Shown here: positions 15,921 to 25,218 of the stretch, piece after piece | How the letters are laid out: each line of letters starts with the position of its first letter | Numbering within the stretch: the stretch's first letter is position 1 | Assembly: GCA_016719015.1 (NCBI GenBank) | Contig: JADKAZ010000008.1 | Span: 1 to 64,000, forward strand | Direction: 5' to 3' | DNA: 64,000 nucleotides | Source of the DNA: Chitinophagaceae bacterium | GTDB lineage: Bacteria; Bacteroidota; Bacteroidia; Chitinophagales; Chitinophagaceae | Notes under the pieces: model-generated | Told to the model about the DNA's origin: nothing | Databases searched by the model: none | The model's input: only the letters and a program-made list of their open reading frames with translations | Program-made: the position numbers and the translations under genes

Positions 15921-17299
15921 TGACAGATAGCTTTATTCATCATCCTTCTTCCTATCGGGATCCGGCAGGATTTATTTTCAGTAAAAATGGAGTGCTGTAC
16001 AGACAGGTAAATAAAGTTTTCAGTAAAGATTTTGATTTTTTTCTTACGAGTGGCTGCTACGAAAAGCTTGTTAATAAAGGGATGCTTATCCCGCATGAAG
16101 TTATTAATGAAAACCTGACCGGCGATAAGGAATGGTATACTACTTTACAACCAGCACCTATCCCATTTATTTCCTATCCCTATGAGTGGAGTTTTGATAT
16201 GCTGAAAGATGCTGCCTTACTTACTCTTGACCTGCTAAAAGAAGCAATGGATTTGGGAATGATATTAAAAGATGCAACACCTTACAATATTCAATGGCAT
16301 TCTGGCAAACTGATATTTATAGACTCTCTTTCTTTTGAACAATATGACGAAACCAAACCATGGATTGCTTACCGGCAATTTTGTGAATGTTTTCTGTCCC
16401 CGCTTTTATTATCCCATCATTCGAAAATGCCGTTACAGGAATTACTGCTGGCTTACAGCGATGGAATTCCGCTGTTGGTAACACAAGCTTTATTGCCCTG
16501 GAAAACAAAATTCTCATTCCATACCTATTTACATATCCACCTGCATGCAAAATATAGTTTGAAGAAACCTTCAGCAACCGGGGAAAAAACAATTTTTTCT
16601 AAAAGAAAATTACTGAATCTCATAACAAGCCTTGAAATATTGATTAAAAAACTCAGGCTGCCAGAGAGTAAAAGCACCTGGTCTGATTATTACGATGAAG
16701 CGGCCCAAAGAAAAGATTACCTGGAACATAAAGAGAAAATCATTGGTAAATGGCTGGGAAAAATTAAACCGGAGTCAGTTGCAGACTTTGGGGCTAATAC
16801 AGGTGAGTTTTCAAAATTAGCAGCGACACAAAACATAAAAGTTATTGCTACAGATTTTGATGCTTTCTGTATTAATACTTTATACAAAGAGATAAAGAAA
16901 AATTCGGAAAAGAATATCCTGCCACTTGTCCTTGACCTTTCCAAGCCATCACCAGCTATAGGAGTAAACAATGATGAAAGAGATTCTTTTATCCATCGAA
17001 CCCAAGTTGACCTCGCATTAGCACTTGCCCTGGTACATCACCTGGCTATTGGTAAAAACATTTCCTTGGGAAAAATCGCTGATTTTTTCAAACCAGTATG
17101 TAATTATCTTATTATTGAATTTGTTCCAAAAACGGATGAAAAAATTCTGTTGATGCTGCGCAATAAGGAAGATATTTACAGCCAGTATACTGAGGAAAAT
17201 TTTCGGATTCAATTTCAAAACCACTTCAACATACAAGAAAAAATAATGATTGCCGGCTCTGAAAGAACCTTATACCTGATGAAAAAAAATGAAGGATAA
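15920..17299 (+). CDS. Two-domain SAM-dependent methyltransferase (NoeA-like)
   Basis: The protein has 459 residues. The C-terminal half is a class I methyltransferase: ADFGANTGEF near residue 290 is the SAM-binding loop and ATDFDAF near 312 is motif II. The N-terminal half contains LKDATPYNIQW (116-126) and IFIDSLSFE (132-140), which resemble the catalytic and metal loops of phosphotransferase-like kinases (HxDxxxxN...D), although the usual His is Lys-Asp. The family is found with nodulation-type and surface-polysaccharide genes. The start overlaps the small membrane protein, and the end overlaps the sulfatase-like gene by 11 bases. Confidence 0.8.
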   Translation: MTDSFIHHPSSYRDPAGFIFSKNGVLYRQVNKVFSKDFDFFLTSGCYEKLVNKGMLIPHEVINENLTGDKEWYTTLQPAPIPFISYPYEWSFDMLKDAALLTLDLLKEAMDLGMILKDATPYNIQWHSGKLIFIDSLSFEQYDETKPWIAYRQFCECFLSPLLLSHHSKMPLQELLLAYSDGIPLLVTQALLPWKTKFSFHTYLHIHLHAKYSLKKPSATGEKTIFSKRKLLNLITSLEILIKKLRLPESKSTWSDYYDEAAQRKDYLEHKEKIIGKWLGKIKPESVADFGANTGEFSKLAATQNIKVIATDFDAFCINTLYKEIKKNSEKNILPLVLDLSKPSPAIGVNNDERDSFIHRTQVDLALALALVHHLAIGKNISLGKIADFFKPVCNYLIIEFVPKTDEKILLMLRNKEDIYSQYTEENFRIQFQNHFNIQEKIMIAGSERTLYLMKKNEG

Positions 17300-18770
17300 A
17301 TTTCTCCATATACTCCGGACAAAACCGATCTTTCTTTTTTTGTTACCGCCATTTTTTGTATTACATGGCTTCATGGAGAACTATAATTTTATTCCTGTAG
17401 GAGATGCATTACTACTCACAGGCGTTTACACCGGGGCTTCAATAATGTTTTCGCTGTTATGCTGGTTACTGTACCGCAATTATTCCAAGGCCAACCTTGT
17501 CGCCTTTTGTATTATGGCTTTTAATTTTTTCTTTGGAAGTGTACATGATGCGTTGAAAAAAATATTTTCCGAATCGTTTATTACCAAATATATATTCATC
17601 TTGCCGGCTGCATTGGTTCTATTTATTGTTTTACTGGTTGTTATTAAGAAAAGAAAAAGACCTTTATTAAAACTTACAAATTACCTGAATGTACTTTTAA
17701 TAATACTTCTCCTGGCAGATACTGTTTTATTGACAGGTAAAATAATAAACAAGAAATCAAATTCCTATTCATTACCAGCCGGTTTTAAAGCTTGTGAATC
17801 TTGTCCTAAGCCTGATATTTACTTTATCCTTGCTGATGAGTATGCTGGTAATAATGAATTAAAAGATTTATTTCACTTTGACGATAGCATATTCTTGAGT
17901 CAACTGGCGGCATTGAACTTTCATACGATTCCCCATAGCAGTAGCAACTATAATTACACCCCCTTTTCAGTAGCTTCAATTTTAAACATGAACTACCTGG
18001 ATCTGAAAGGAAAAGAGAGAGCTAAACCAGACCTCACCTATTCCTATCAATCTATCCGGGACAATCAGCTGCTTCAGTTTCTCCGTGCCAATAACTATGA
18101 TTTTTTTAATTACTCCGTTTTTGATTTTGAAGGACAGCCGGCAAGGGTCAGGGAAACATTTTTACCTGTGAAGACAAGACTCATTACGGCACAAACTTTT
18201 TTACATCGCTTTGATAAAGAAATACGCTTCAATTTAGTATCCCGGTGGAAATCTAAAAAGAACCTGGAAATACTTACTTATACTAACAGGGACAACAATA
18301 AAAATATTTACAACCTTACCTGGAAACTGGCTGAAAAGACAACGACTAAGCCCAGGTTTGTTTATACCCACCTGATGATGCCGCATTACCCTTATTACTA
18401 TGACAAGAACGGAAAAGAACAGCCATTTGAAACCTTACTGGAAAGTAACCAGGTAAACAAAGAAGCTTATATCGAATACGTACAGTATACTAATAAAAAA
18501 TTGCTGGCATTAATTGATCACCTACTCAAATCATCGTCAACTCCTCCAATCATTGTATTAATGGGAGATCATGGCTTCCGGCATTTTGAAGAACCGGTTG
18601 AATCAAAATATTATTTCTTGAACCTGGCATCTGTGCATCTGCCGTCAAATAATTATTCAGCATTTACCGACAGTCTTACCGGTGTAAATTTTTTCAGAAC
18701 TATTTTAAACTCCGCTTTTGACCAACAGCTGCCTTACCTGAAAGACTCTACCATTTATTTAAAAGACTAA
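17289..18770 (+). CDS. Membrane sulfatase-like phosphotransferase
   Basis: The protein has 493 residues: about four to five membrane helices in residues 10-160, then an alkaline-phosphatase-fold domain. Metal motifs are PDIYFILADEY (Asp) and LMGDHGF (Asp-His). YNYTPFSVASIL supplies a Thr at the nucleophile position, as in LTA synthase and phosphoethanolamine transferases, rather than the Cys/Ser of true sulfatases. It probably transfers a phospho-head-group onto a surface glycan or lipid. It is translationally coupled to the methyltransferase upstream. Confidence 0.8.
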   Translation: MKDKFLHILRTKPIFLFLLPPFFVLHGFMENYNFIPVGDALLLTGVYTGASIMFSLLCWLLYRNYSKANLVAFCIMAFNFFFGSVHDALKKIFSESFITKYIFILPAALVLFIVLLVVIKKRKRPLLKLTNYLNVLLIILLLADTVLLTGKIINKKSNSYSLPAGFKACESCPKPDIYFILADEYAGNNELKDLFHFDDSIFLSQLAALNFHTIPHSSSNYNYTPFSVASILNMNYLDLKGKERAKPDLTYSYQSIRDNQLLQFLRANNYDFFNYSVFDFEGQPARVRETFLPVKTRLITAQTFLHRFDKEIRFNLVSRWKSKKNLEILTYTNRDNNKNIYNLTWKLAEKTTTKPRFVYTHLMMPHYPYYYDKNGKEQPFETLLESNQVNKEAYIEYVQYTNKKLLALIDHLLKSSSTPPIIVLMGDHGFRHFEEPVESKYYFLNLASVHLPSNNYSAFTDSLTGVNFFRTILNSAFDQQLPYLKDSTIYLKD

Positions 18771-18799
18771 TTCAAATTTTTTTCCGCGGTTTTATCGTT

Positions 18800-18807
18800 T
18801 ATTTTTG
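18800..18807 (+). promoter_or_regulatory. Candidate -7 promoter box (TATTTTTG)
   Basis: The sequence matches the Bacteroidota TAnnTTTG -7 element and lies seven bases before the PIG-L start codon. No clear TTTG -33 box is seen, so this is tentative. Confidence 0.35.
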
Positions 18808-18813
18808 TAATTC

Positions 18814-19446
18814 ATGTTCAACCCCAAAAAAATATTGGTACTGGCGCCACATACCGATGATGGCGAACTTGGCTGCGGTGGCAGCATAGCAAAATTTTGT
18901 GCGGACGGCAAAGAAGTATATTATGCAGCTTTTTGTCTTTGTTCCAAATCATTACCCGCAATGCTACCGGCTAACACATTGGAATTAGAATGCCGGAAAG
19001 CAACTGCTACTTTAGGCATACCGCCTGCTAACCTTATTTTATTTAATTATGAAGTAAGAGAATTGCCACAGTCTCGTCAACAGATACTGGAAGAGTTACT
19101 GCAACTAAATAAACGCATTAATCCTGATCTGGTATTGCTTCCCGCAGCATCCGACATTCACCAGGACCACCAGGTTATTCACCAGGAAGGAATGAGGGCA
19201 TTCAAAAATGTGACTTTCGCCGGCTATGAGTTGCCATGGAACAATTATAGTTTTCGTACAAATTTTTTCATCCGTTTATCTGAAGGGGAATTAAATAAAA
19301 AAGTTGACTCTTTAAAATCATATCAATCACAATCGCACCGCAATTACATGCAGGAAGACTTTACCCGTTCATTGGCAAAAGTGAGGGGTGTGCAAGCCAA
19401 TGCTGAATATGCAGAAGCATTTGAAATTTATAAATGGATTGCGTAA
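18814..19446 (+). CDS. PIG-L family deacetylase
   Basis: This 210-residue protein is a zinc N-deacetylase of the LmbE/PIG-L family. APHTDDGELGCGG (residues 11-23) carries the metal-binding His-x-Asp-Asp, and HQDHQVIH (near 112) gives the other His residues. Such enzymes remove N-acetyl groups from GlcNAc-linked molecules. It ends the plus-strand surface-modification run, which supports a role in sugar modification. The substrate is not known. Confidence 0.9.
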   Translation: MFNPKKILVLAPHTDDGELGCGGSIAKFCADGKEVYYAAFCLCSKSLPAMLPANTLELECRKATATLGIPPANLILFNYEVRELPQSRQQILEELLQLNKRINPDLVLLPAASDIHQDHQVIHQEGMRAFKNVTFAGYELPWNNYSFRTNFFIRLSEGELNKKVDSLKSYQSQSHRNYMQEDFTRSLAKVRGVQANAEYAEAFEIYKWIA

Positions 19447-19452
19447 GGAATA

Positions 19453-20535
19453 TTACCAGCCGATTCTTTCACCGAATTTTCCCAGCCCGAAATAATCATT
19501 CAACTTCATATTTAATCCAAGCTGGTTAAATGCCGTATTACTTTGATAGTAAGCCCGGGCATACCTGATTTGTAATTTACCAAGCAGTACACCTGCACCA
19601 AGTGAAAAACCGTTTAATCCATTCGTAGCATTTCCTATACTTAATTCTTTACGTCGTAAAAAATTATACCCTGCCATTACTTCTACCCTGTCACCCAGAT
19701 AAATAGTAGTGGCCAATACAAAATGATTCATCAGCTTATCGAAAGAGAATTTATTGCTGCTGCGATTGTCAAATCCATTGTCATTATTGAACGCAGTATC
19801 ATTATAGCTGATATTGAACTGGTGAAGCCGCTGTGCCGTAAGCGAAAAGCTGAAAGGTGCGTTTTCCAATCGCTTTGTCAGCCCGATTTGTAAATCAAAA
19901 GGCAAGTCGTCGGGATCCGTCCCATCATACTTTTTTAACTGGGTTCCCATATTCTTTGCAACAATGGACGCTGAAAATAATTTCGCTGTATCATCAAACA
20001 AAATTCCGATGTCCATTGCCAGTCCATTGGAACGATACTGACCATAGTTGGAACTGATAAACTTCACCGTAGCACCGTAATTCCATTTTTCCAGGTAGCT
20101 CCTGGAAGCTGATACCTGCATCACCCAATCGGTTGGTCTGAATTTTCCCAGTACATTTCCGGAAGCATCTGTTTCAGAAGTATTGCCGTAATCAAAATAA
20201 TTAAGTCCCCAGGAGAAGTTGGTTTTAAGCTTTTCATTATGATAGCCAAGCGATAAATGATATACTTTAATCCCACTGTAAAAGTTATTGAAAACCGCAT
20301 TCATCTGTGTGTGCATAGCTGGTCTCAGCAGGGCAGGATTATTAAAAACAAGGCCTATATCGTTTGAGGGTTGGGAAACATTCACTCCGCCAAGGGCACT
20401 TAGCTGGGGAGTATTAGGCAGCTTAAGAAAATTGAATACAGAATTTCCGCCAAGTGTCTGTGCTTCAATGGCAACAGACAGCAACAAAAACAATATTGTT
20501 AGGCGGAAATGCAAAGTCATACGAAAATAAGCCAT
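19453..20535 (-). CDS. porQ: Type IX secretion system protein PorQ
   Basis: This is a 360-residue outer-membrane beta-barrel with a signal peptide (residues about 8-26, ending IEAQ). LPNTPQLSALGGVNVS and NDIGLVFNNPALL near the N-terminus are characteristic of PorQ. PorQ belongs to the outer-membrane complex that processes T9SS cargo, such as the metalloprotease at 8674-11847. Met6 (20520) is an alternative start. The gene is convergent with the PIG-L gene, with six bases between stops. Confidence 0.85.
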   Translation of the reverse strand: MAYFRMTLHFRLTILFLLLSVAIEAQTLGGNSVFNFLKLPNTPQLSALGGVNVSQPSNDIGLVFNNPALLRPAMHTQMNAVFNNFYSGIKVYHLSLGYHNEKLKTNFSWGLNYFDYGNTSETDASGNVLGKFRPTDWVMQVSASRSYLEKWNYGATVKFISSNYGQYRSNGLAMDIGILFDDTAKLFSASIVAKNMGTQLKKYDGTDPDDLPFDLQIGLTKRLENAPFSFSLTAQRLHQFNISYNDTAFNNDNGFDNRSSNKFSFDKLMNHFVLATTIYLGDRVEVMAGYNFLRRKELSIGNATNGLNGFSLGAGVLLGKLQIRYARAYYQSNTAFNQLGLNMKLNDYFGLGKFGERIGW

Positions 20536-20540
20536 TGCCT

Positions 20541-20573
20541 AAAGAAAAATCCTCTCCTGAAAAGAAGAGGATT
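20541..20573 (-). terminator. Terminator downstream of lon
   Basis: AATCCTCT (20548-20555) and AGAGGATT (20566-20573) form an 8-bp stem, followed on the minus strand by ATTTTTCTTT. A second small stem, CTCCCG/CGGGAG, lies at about 20582-20599. The hairpin ends close to the porQ start and so insulates it from lon. Confidence 0.7.
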
Positions 20574-20672
20574 ACTTAATCCTCCCGCCTGAACGGGAGC
20601 AAGCCTTAACAACCAACATGTAATTTATTAACACTAAAAAAAGAAGTTGGTTGACTAAGGGCAAAAATTATT

Positions 20673-23084
20673 TTATCCAACCAAAGCCAATTCCAGCACC
20701 TGGCTCATGGTTTTAACGTAATGGAACTTAATGCCTTTGATAAAATCAGACTCGATCTCCTGCACATCTTTCTCATTTTGCCAACAAAGGATAATTTCTT
20801 TTAACCCGGCTCTTTTCGCAGCCAGTACTTTTTCTTTAATGCCGCCAACCGGCAGGACTTGTCCCCGCAGTGTAATCTCACCGGTCATGGCCAGGAAAGG
20901 CTTCACTCTTTTACCAGTCAGTGCAGAAGCAATAGCCGACATCATCGTAATACCGGCACTGGGACCGTCTTTAGGAACTGCACCTTCCGGTACATGGATG
21001 TGTATGTTTTTCTTTTCGAACAACTTTTCATCCAGTCCATATTTTTTAGCATTGGATTGGAGGTATGTAAGAGCCGTACTGGCACTTTCTTTCATCACAT
21101 TACCAAGATTACCGGTCAATTTCAATTCGCCTTTACCATCACTCAGGCTGGTTTCAATAAAGAGAATATCACCACCGACATAGGTCCAGGCAAGGCCAAC
21201 AGCCACTCCGGCCATATTCGCAGTCTTATAAATATCATTACTGTATTTGGGCTTACCGAGTATTTTTTCAATATCAACTGCCGTCAGCGTAGACTTTAGC
21301 TTGCCCTTTAGTACCAATTGACGGGCCTGGTATCTCATAATGGAGGCTAGTTGCCGGTCTAGTTCCCTGACGCCACTTTCCCTTGTATAATCCTGGATAA
21401 CTTTCTCCAGCACTTTATCGCTTATCTTAAAATTGCTGCTCTTCAACCCATGCAGGTCTTTTTGCCGGGGGAATAAATGCCTTTTTGCAATTTCAATCTT
21501 CTCTTCTACCGCATAGCCACTCAGATCTATAATCTCCAACCTGTCACGAAGTGCCGGTTGTATATTCTGATAATTATTAGCGGTGGCAATAAATAATACT
21601 TTGCTGAGGTCATACTCTCCCTCCAGGTAGTTATCATAAAATGTATGGTTCTGTTCGGGGTCAAGCACTTCCAGCAAGGCGGAAGAAGGATCGCCCCGCT
21701 GGTCATTACCCACTTTATCAATTTCATCCAATATCATTACCGGGTTGGATGATTTTACTTTTCGGATAGATTGTAAAATTCTTCCGGGCATAGCGCCAAT
21801 ATAGGTTTTGCGGTGTCCCCTGATTTCACTTTCATCATGCAGTCCACCCAAACTTAATCTTACATATTTTCTACCGATTGCATTGGCGATACTTCTGCCC
21901 AACGATGTTTTACCGATACCGGGAGGACCTACAAAACAAAGTATAGGGCTCTTCATATCTCCTTTCAGTTTCAACACTGCGAGATATTCCAAAATTCTCT
22001 CTTTAATTTTATGCATGCCATAATGGTCAATATCCAGTGTCTTTTGGGCTTTTTTCAAATCATAATGATCTTCGGTATAAGTTTCCCAGGGCAGGTCGAG
22101 CATCAGGTCGAGGTGGTTATATACAACAGAAAAATCCGGGGTGCTGGGATGCATCCTTTCCAATTTCTCAATCCCTTTCTTAAACATTTCCTTTGCAGCG
22201 GCGGGCCATTTTTTGGCTTCTGCTTTTTTCAGCATCTCTTTTATTTCCTGCGAATTGCTATCTCCCCCCAACTCTTCTTTTATACTCTTCATCTGCTGCT
22301 GCAGAAAATATTCCCGTTGTTGCTTGTCAAGTTCTGTTCTTGTCTTATGGGTTACTTTATTTTTCAGTTCCACAAACTGCAATTCTTTTTGCAGCAATTG
22401 CATTAAAAGATCTGCCCGTTGCCGAATCTGGTTTAGTTCTAATAATCTTTGCTTGTCTTTAATATCTGTATTCAGATTGCTCGATACAAAATGGATAAGA
22501 AAAGCAGGGTTTTCAATATTGCGGAGAATAATAGAAGCTTCCGTAGGAATATTGGGTGAAAGCTGAACAATATCTGCCGCCAGGTCTTTGATGTTAGCAA
22601 CATAAGCATTGAAATCTTCATCCTTAGGCGACTCTTCTTCATCCAGTTTTTTGATTTTTGCCCTGAAATAAGGATCTTCCTCAAAAATCGACTCTATTAA
22701 AAAGCGACTTTTCCCCTGGATGATGATGGTAGTGCCACCATCGGGCATTTTTATCAGCTTAACTATTTTGGCAACAGTACCGATGGCCTCCAGGTCTTTC
22801 ACTTCCGGGTCTTCCACATTACTGTCTTTTTGAGCCACTACACCTATCAGTTTGTCACCTTTATAAGCATCATTAACAGCCTTAATACTCTTATCCCTAC
22901 CCACTGTAATCGGCAGAACCACACCGGGGAAAAGGACCGTATTTCGTAAAGGCAATAAAGCTATCTCAGCGGGAATTTCAATCCCATTCAAGTCTTCCTG
23001 GTCACTTTCATTCAGGGGTATAATCGGTAGAAAATCCATTTCATCTTCCGAACGCAGCAAAAATTTCTCAATGTTCATATCCAT
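20673..23084 (-). CDS. lon: ATP-dependent Lon protease (LonA)
   Basis: This cytosolic AAA+ serine protease degrades misfolded and regulatory proteins. From ATG 23084 it has 803 residues: the LON substrate-binding domain (about 37-230), a coiled-coil linker, the AAA+ module with Walker A GPPGIGKTS near residue 384, and the S16 protease domain with catalytic Ser in DGPSAG near 709 and a Lys about 43 residues later. A GTG at 23108 would add eight residues, and ATG 23078 is also possible. It has its own terminator and is probably monocistronic. Confidence 0.95.
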   Translation of the reverse strand: MDMNIEKFLLRSEDEMDFLPIIPLNESDQEDLNGIEIPAEIALLPLRNTVLFPGVVLPITVGRDKSIKAVNDAYKGDKLIGVVAQKDSNVEDPEVKDLEAIGTVAKIVKLIKMPDGGTTIIIQGKSRFLIESIFEEDPYFRAKIKKLDEEESPKDEDFNAYVANIKDLAADIVQLSPNIPTEASIILRNIENPAFLIHFVSSNLNTDIKDKQRLLELNQIRQRADLLMQLLQKELQFVELKNKVTHKTRTELDKQQREYFLQQQMKSIKEELGGDSNSQEIKEMLKKAEAKKWPAAAKEMFKKGIEKLERMHPSTPDFSVVYNHLDLMLDLPWETYTEDHYDLKKAQKTLDIDHYGMHKIKERILEYLAVLKLKGDMKSPILCFVGPPGIGKTSLGRSIANAIGRKYVRLSLGGLHDESEIRGHRKTYIGAMPGRILQSIRKVKSSNPVMILDEIDKVGNDQRGDPSSALLEVLDPEQNHTFYDNYLEGEYDLSKVLFIATANNYQNIQPALRDRLEIIDLSGYAVEEKIEIAKRHLFPRQKDLHGLKSSNFKISDKVLEKVIQDYTRESGVRELDRQLASIMRYQARQLVLKGKLKSTLTAVDIEKILGKPKYSNDIYKTANMAGVAVGLAWTYVGGDILFIETSLSDGKGELKLTGNLGNVMKESASTALTYLQSNAKKYGLDEKLFEKKNIHIHVPEGAVPKDGPSAGITMMSAIASALTGKRVKPFLAMTGEITLRGQVLPVGGIKEKVLAAKRAGLKEIILCWQNEKDVQEIESDFIKGIKFHYVKTMSQVLELALVG

Positions 23085-23230
23085 AATCTTCTTTAGACAT
23101 TCTGTCACCTTTTCACTTCATGTGAGCCGGGGCGTTAAAAGTATAACGGGAAATCAGTATTGCCAAGATTCATGCCCGCCAATTAAAAACTGACAAACTA
23201 TGTAGGTGAAAAGTAGCAGTTAGAGGCAAA

Positions 23231-23257
23231 AAAAAGTCTCCCGGAAAACCGGAAGAC
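23231..23257 (-). terminator. Terminator downstream of the outer-membrane protein gene
   Basis: GTCTCCCGG and CCGGAAGAC form a 9-bp stem with one mismatch and an AAAA loop. The plus-strand A8 run before it is a U tract for the minus-strand transcript. Confidence 0.75.
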
Positions 23258-23279
23258 CTTATTCATGAGGACTACGACT

Positions 23280-23870
23280 TTATAAGGCTAATCCAACGGA
23301 TACTTGAAATCCCTGACTTTTCCACTTGTCCTGGTTATCGATATCATTAATATTATTTAGGCCAACTGCATAGCGGCCATTAATGCGTAGAGCGGCGATT
23401 TTTAACTGCACCCCGCCAAGCATAGAAAATTCACCGTTTTTAAAGGCTTCTCCACCATTTTGTAATAATGTTCTGTCATTGTTCATGAGCACACTAAACT
23501 GAGGCCCGGCCTGAAGAGAAAGAAAACTACCAATCAATTTGTAGTTAAGTAAAATGGGGATAGAGAGATAATTGAGTTTTACTTTGGTTTGTGCAGATGC
23601 ATTTATAACTCCCTGGTAAATATTTTTAAAATTACTGTCCAGGCTTGTTGAATACTGGTTGAAGAGCACCTCCGGTTGTATAACAAGTTTTTTCCCTGCC
23701 CGTATCTCCATAAAGCCACCAATATGGTAACCATACCTGAATTCATCTTTAAATGATTTTCCATCTACTTTGGTAACATTGGCGCCGCCTTTTGCGCCGA
23801 TATGAAACTGGGCCATAACGGCCGTTGACAATAACACAGCTACAGCAAGTGTTAGAAGTTTTGCTTTCAT
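23280..23870 (-). CDS. Outer-membrane beta-barrel (porin-family) protein
   Basis: This 196-residue protein starts with signal peptide MKAKLLTLAVAVLLSTAVMAQ and then FHIGAKGGANVTKVDG, the usual opening of the Bacteroidota OMP_b-brl_2 barrel family. Alternating strands continue to the end, which finishes in GFQVSVGLAL, a typical last strand. Its specific role is unknown. It has its own terminator. Confidence 0.85.
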   Translation of the reverse strand: MKAKLLTLAVAVLLSTAVMAQFHIGAKGGANVTKVDGKSFKDEFRYGYHIGGFMEIRAGKKLVIQPEVLFNQYSTSLDSNFKNIYQGVINASAQTKVKLNYLSIPILLNYKLIGSFLSLQAGPQFSVLMNNDRTLLQNGGEAFKNGEFSMLGGVQLKIAALRINGRYAVGLNNINDIDNQDKWKSQGFQVSVGLAL

Positions 23871-24039
23871 GTTTAGTGATTTATTTGTTTTGAGGTACTA
23901 AAAAAATGACTATAGAAAATTTCAAGTATAATGCCAGTCACCTATTTAGCCTGTTAAATTTCCTTAACTACAATTGGTAATTCCTAAAACACTTTATGTA
24001 ACATTTCTATTGCAGTAAGAATGTGAAGATTTTCAAAAA

Positions 24040-25068
24040 TCAGAACATGCAGCCTATGTTGATGGAAAAAATGCTGTTGAAATTATTGCTGGTGGCCGGG
24101 AAATAATAATCCATCGTAAACTGCGGCTGGATAAAAAATTTACCAATTGAATATTCGCCGCGGAGAAACATTGTCAATGATAGTGGCTGGAATCTCAGCT
24201 CATCATCCAGGTAAACATTCTCGGTGCTGTACAACACATTGGAGTTATTCCGGATAACAGTAGCATAGGTATTAGAGGATTGGTTAAAGCCAAATTTTTG
24301 TGTACCGCTAGTAAAAGATATTTGCGGAGTAAAACGAATATGATCTTTAAAAGTGAGAACATCCAACCAATAAAAATCATGACGAAGGGTCGCCATAATA
24401 GAAAAATCGCTTATTTTTTCTTCTGTATTGATATAGGTGAACCCTCTCCTGCGTAACCGCAAGTCTTGTATCAATTCCTCCCGTTGCATAAAATCCGTCC
24501 GGCTTCCCCACCCATAACTCATGGCAATCGTTGGCCTTATCCACCATTTACGATAAGTAAAATATGCATACAACTCATTTTGCAGTGGCGTAGTATAGAA
24601 GGGCAATGAATCTTTGGTAAAAAATTTTGTATAGGAAATACCTGTCGCTAAACTTTTATTGTTCAAATAATCATACGATGGTGTAATAGCTCCCTGGTAA
24701 AAGTTCAGGTTAACCCCATCATCAACAATATAACCTGTACCGGTTATACCTAACCCTCCTTTGTGATAAAAACCCAACGTAGGTGAGTAAGTTAATTTTT
24801 TAGAAGTCTCAATTAAATAACTGTTTTTTCTTTCGAAATTATAATACCCTTTACTCATCGATAAACTGGCAAGCAAGTAACTATGAGGAGACAAAATTGA
24901 ATCCATAAAGGCATCAAAGTCCTGGAATAATTCATCGTAATTCAGGGTTGTGTCTAATACGGGTATGTCCTTTATAGGAGTGATAGCAGTATCTGCTGAG
25001 TTGTTCTGCGAAAAAGCAGAGGTAAACAGCATTACGAAGGCCGGTAGTATGGACCATTTTTTCAGCAT
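24040..25068 (-). CDS. Probable outer-membrane beta-barrel protein
   Basis: The protein has 342 residues with signal peptide MLKKWSILPAFVMLFTSAFSQ. From residue about 80 it shows alternating aromatic beta strands (GYYNFERKNSY, FYQGAITPSYDY, LYAYFTYRKWWIRPT) and ends in NIGCMF, as expected for a barrel with a C-terminal aromatic. The family is not recognised. A 170-base AT-rich gap separates it from the next outer-membrane protein, so they are probably independent. Confidence 0.7.
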   Translation of the reverse strand: MLKKWSILPAFVMLFTSAFSQNNSADTAITPIKDIPVLDTTLNYDELFQDFDAFMDSILSPHSYLLASLSMSKGYYNFERKNSYLIETSKKLTYSPTLGFYHKGGLGITGTGYIVDDGVNLNFYQGAITPSYDYLNNKSLATGISYTKFFTKDSLPFYTTPLQNELYAYFTYRKWWIRPTIAMSYGWGSRTDFMQREELIQDLRLRRRGFTYINTEEKISDFSIMATLRHDFYWLDVLTFKDHIRFTPQISFTSGTQKFGFNQSSNTYATVIRNNSNVLYSTENVYLDDELRFQPLSLTMFLRGEYSIGKFFIQPQFTMDYYFPATSNNFNSIFSINIGCMF

Positions 25069-25093
25069 CGGGCAGTTGTACTCCAGAGTTCAG

Positions 25094-25110
25094 CCCGATA
25101 GCTTATCGGG
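25094..25110. repeat. Short palindromic repeat
   Basis: CCCGATA and TATCGGG form a perfect 7-bp stem with loop GCT. This motif is a dispersed intergenic palindrome in many Bacteroidota genomes. It lies in the leader of the 342-residue gene and is not followed by a T tract on either strand. Confidence 0.5.
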
Positions 25111-25218
25111 AAGCGGCCTTAGGACTGAGAGATGAAAAAAAAGTTTAATACCCTCTGGAAGCAAAATTAGAACGAAATATATGTGCTAAATATTGAACAA
25201 ACCTGGCAGTAAAATCAC

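Noticed and set aside
22011..22566. Overlapping plus-strand open frames opposite lon
   Set aside because: lon is conserved over its full length; the opposite frames are side effects of its codon use.
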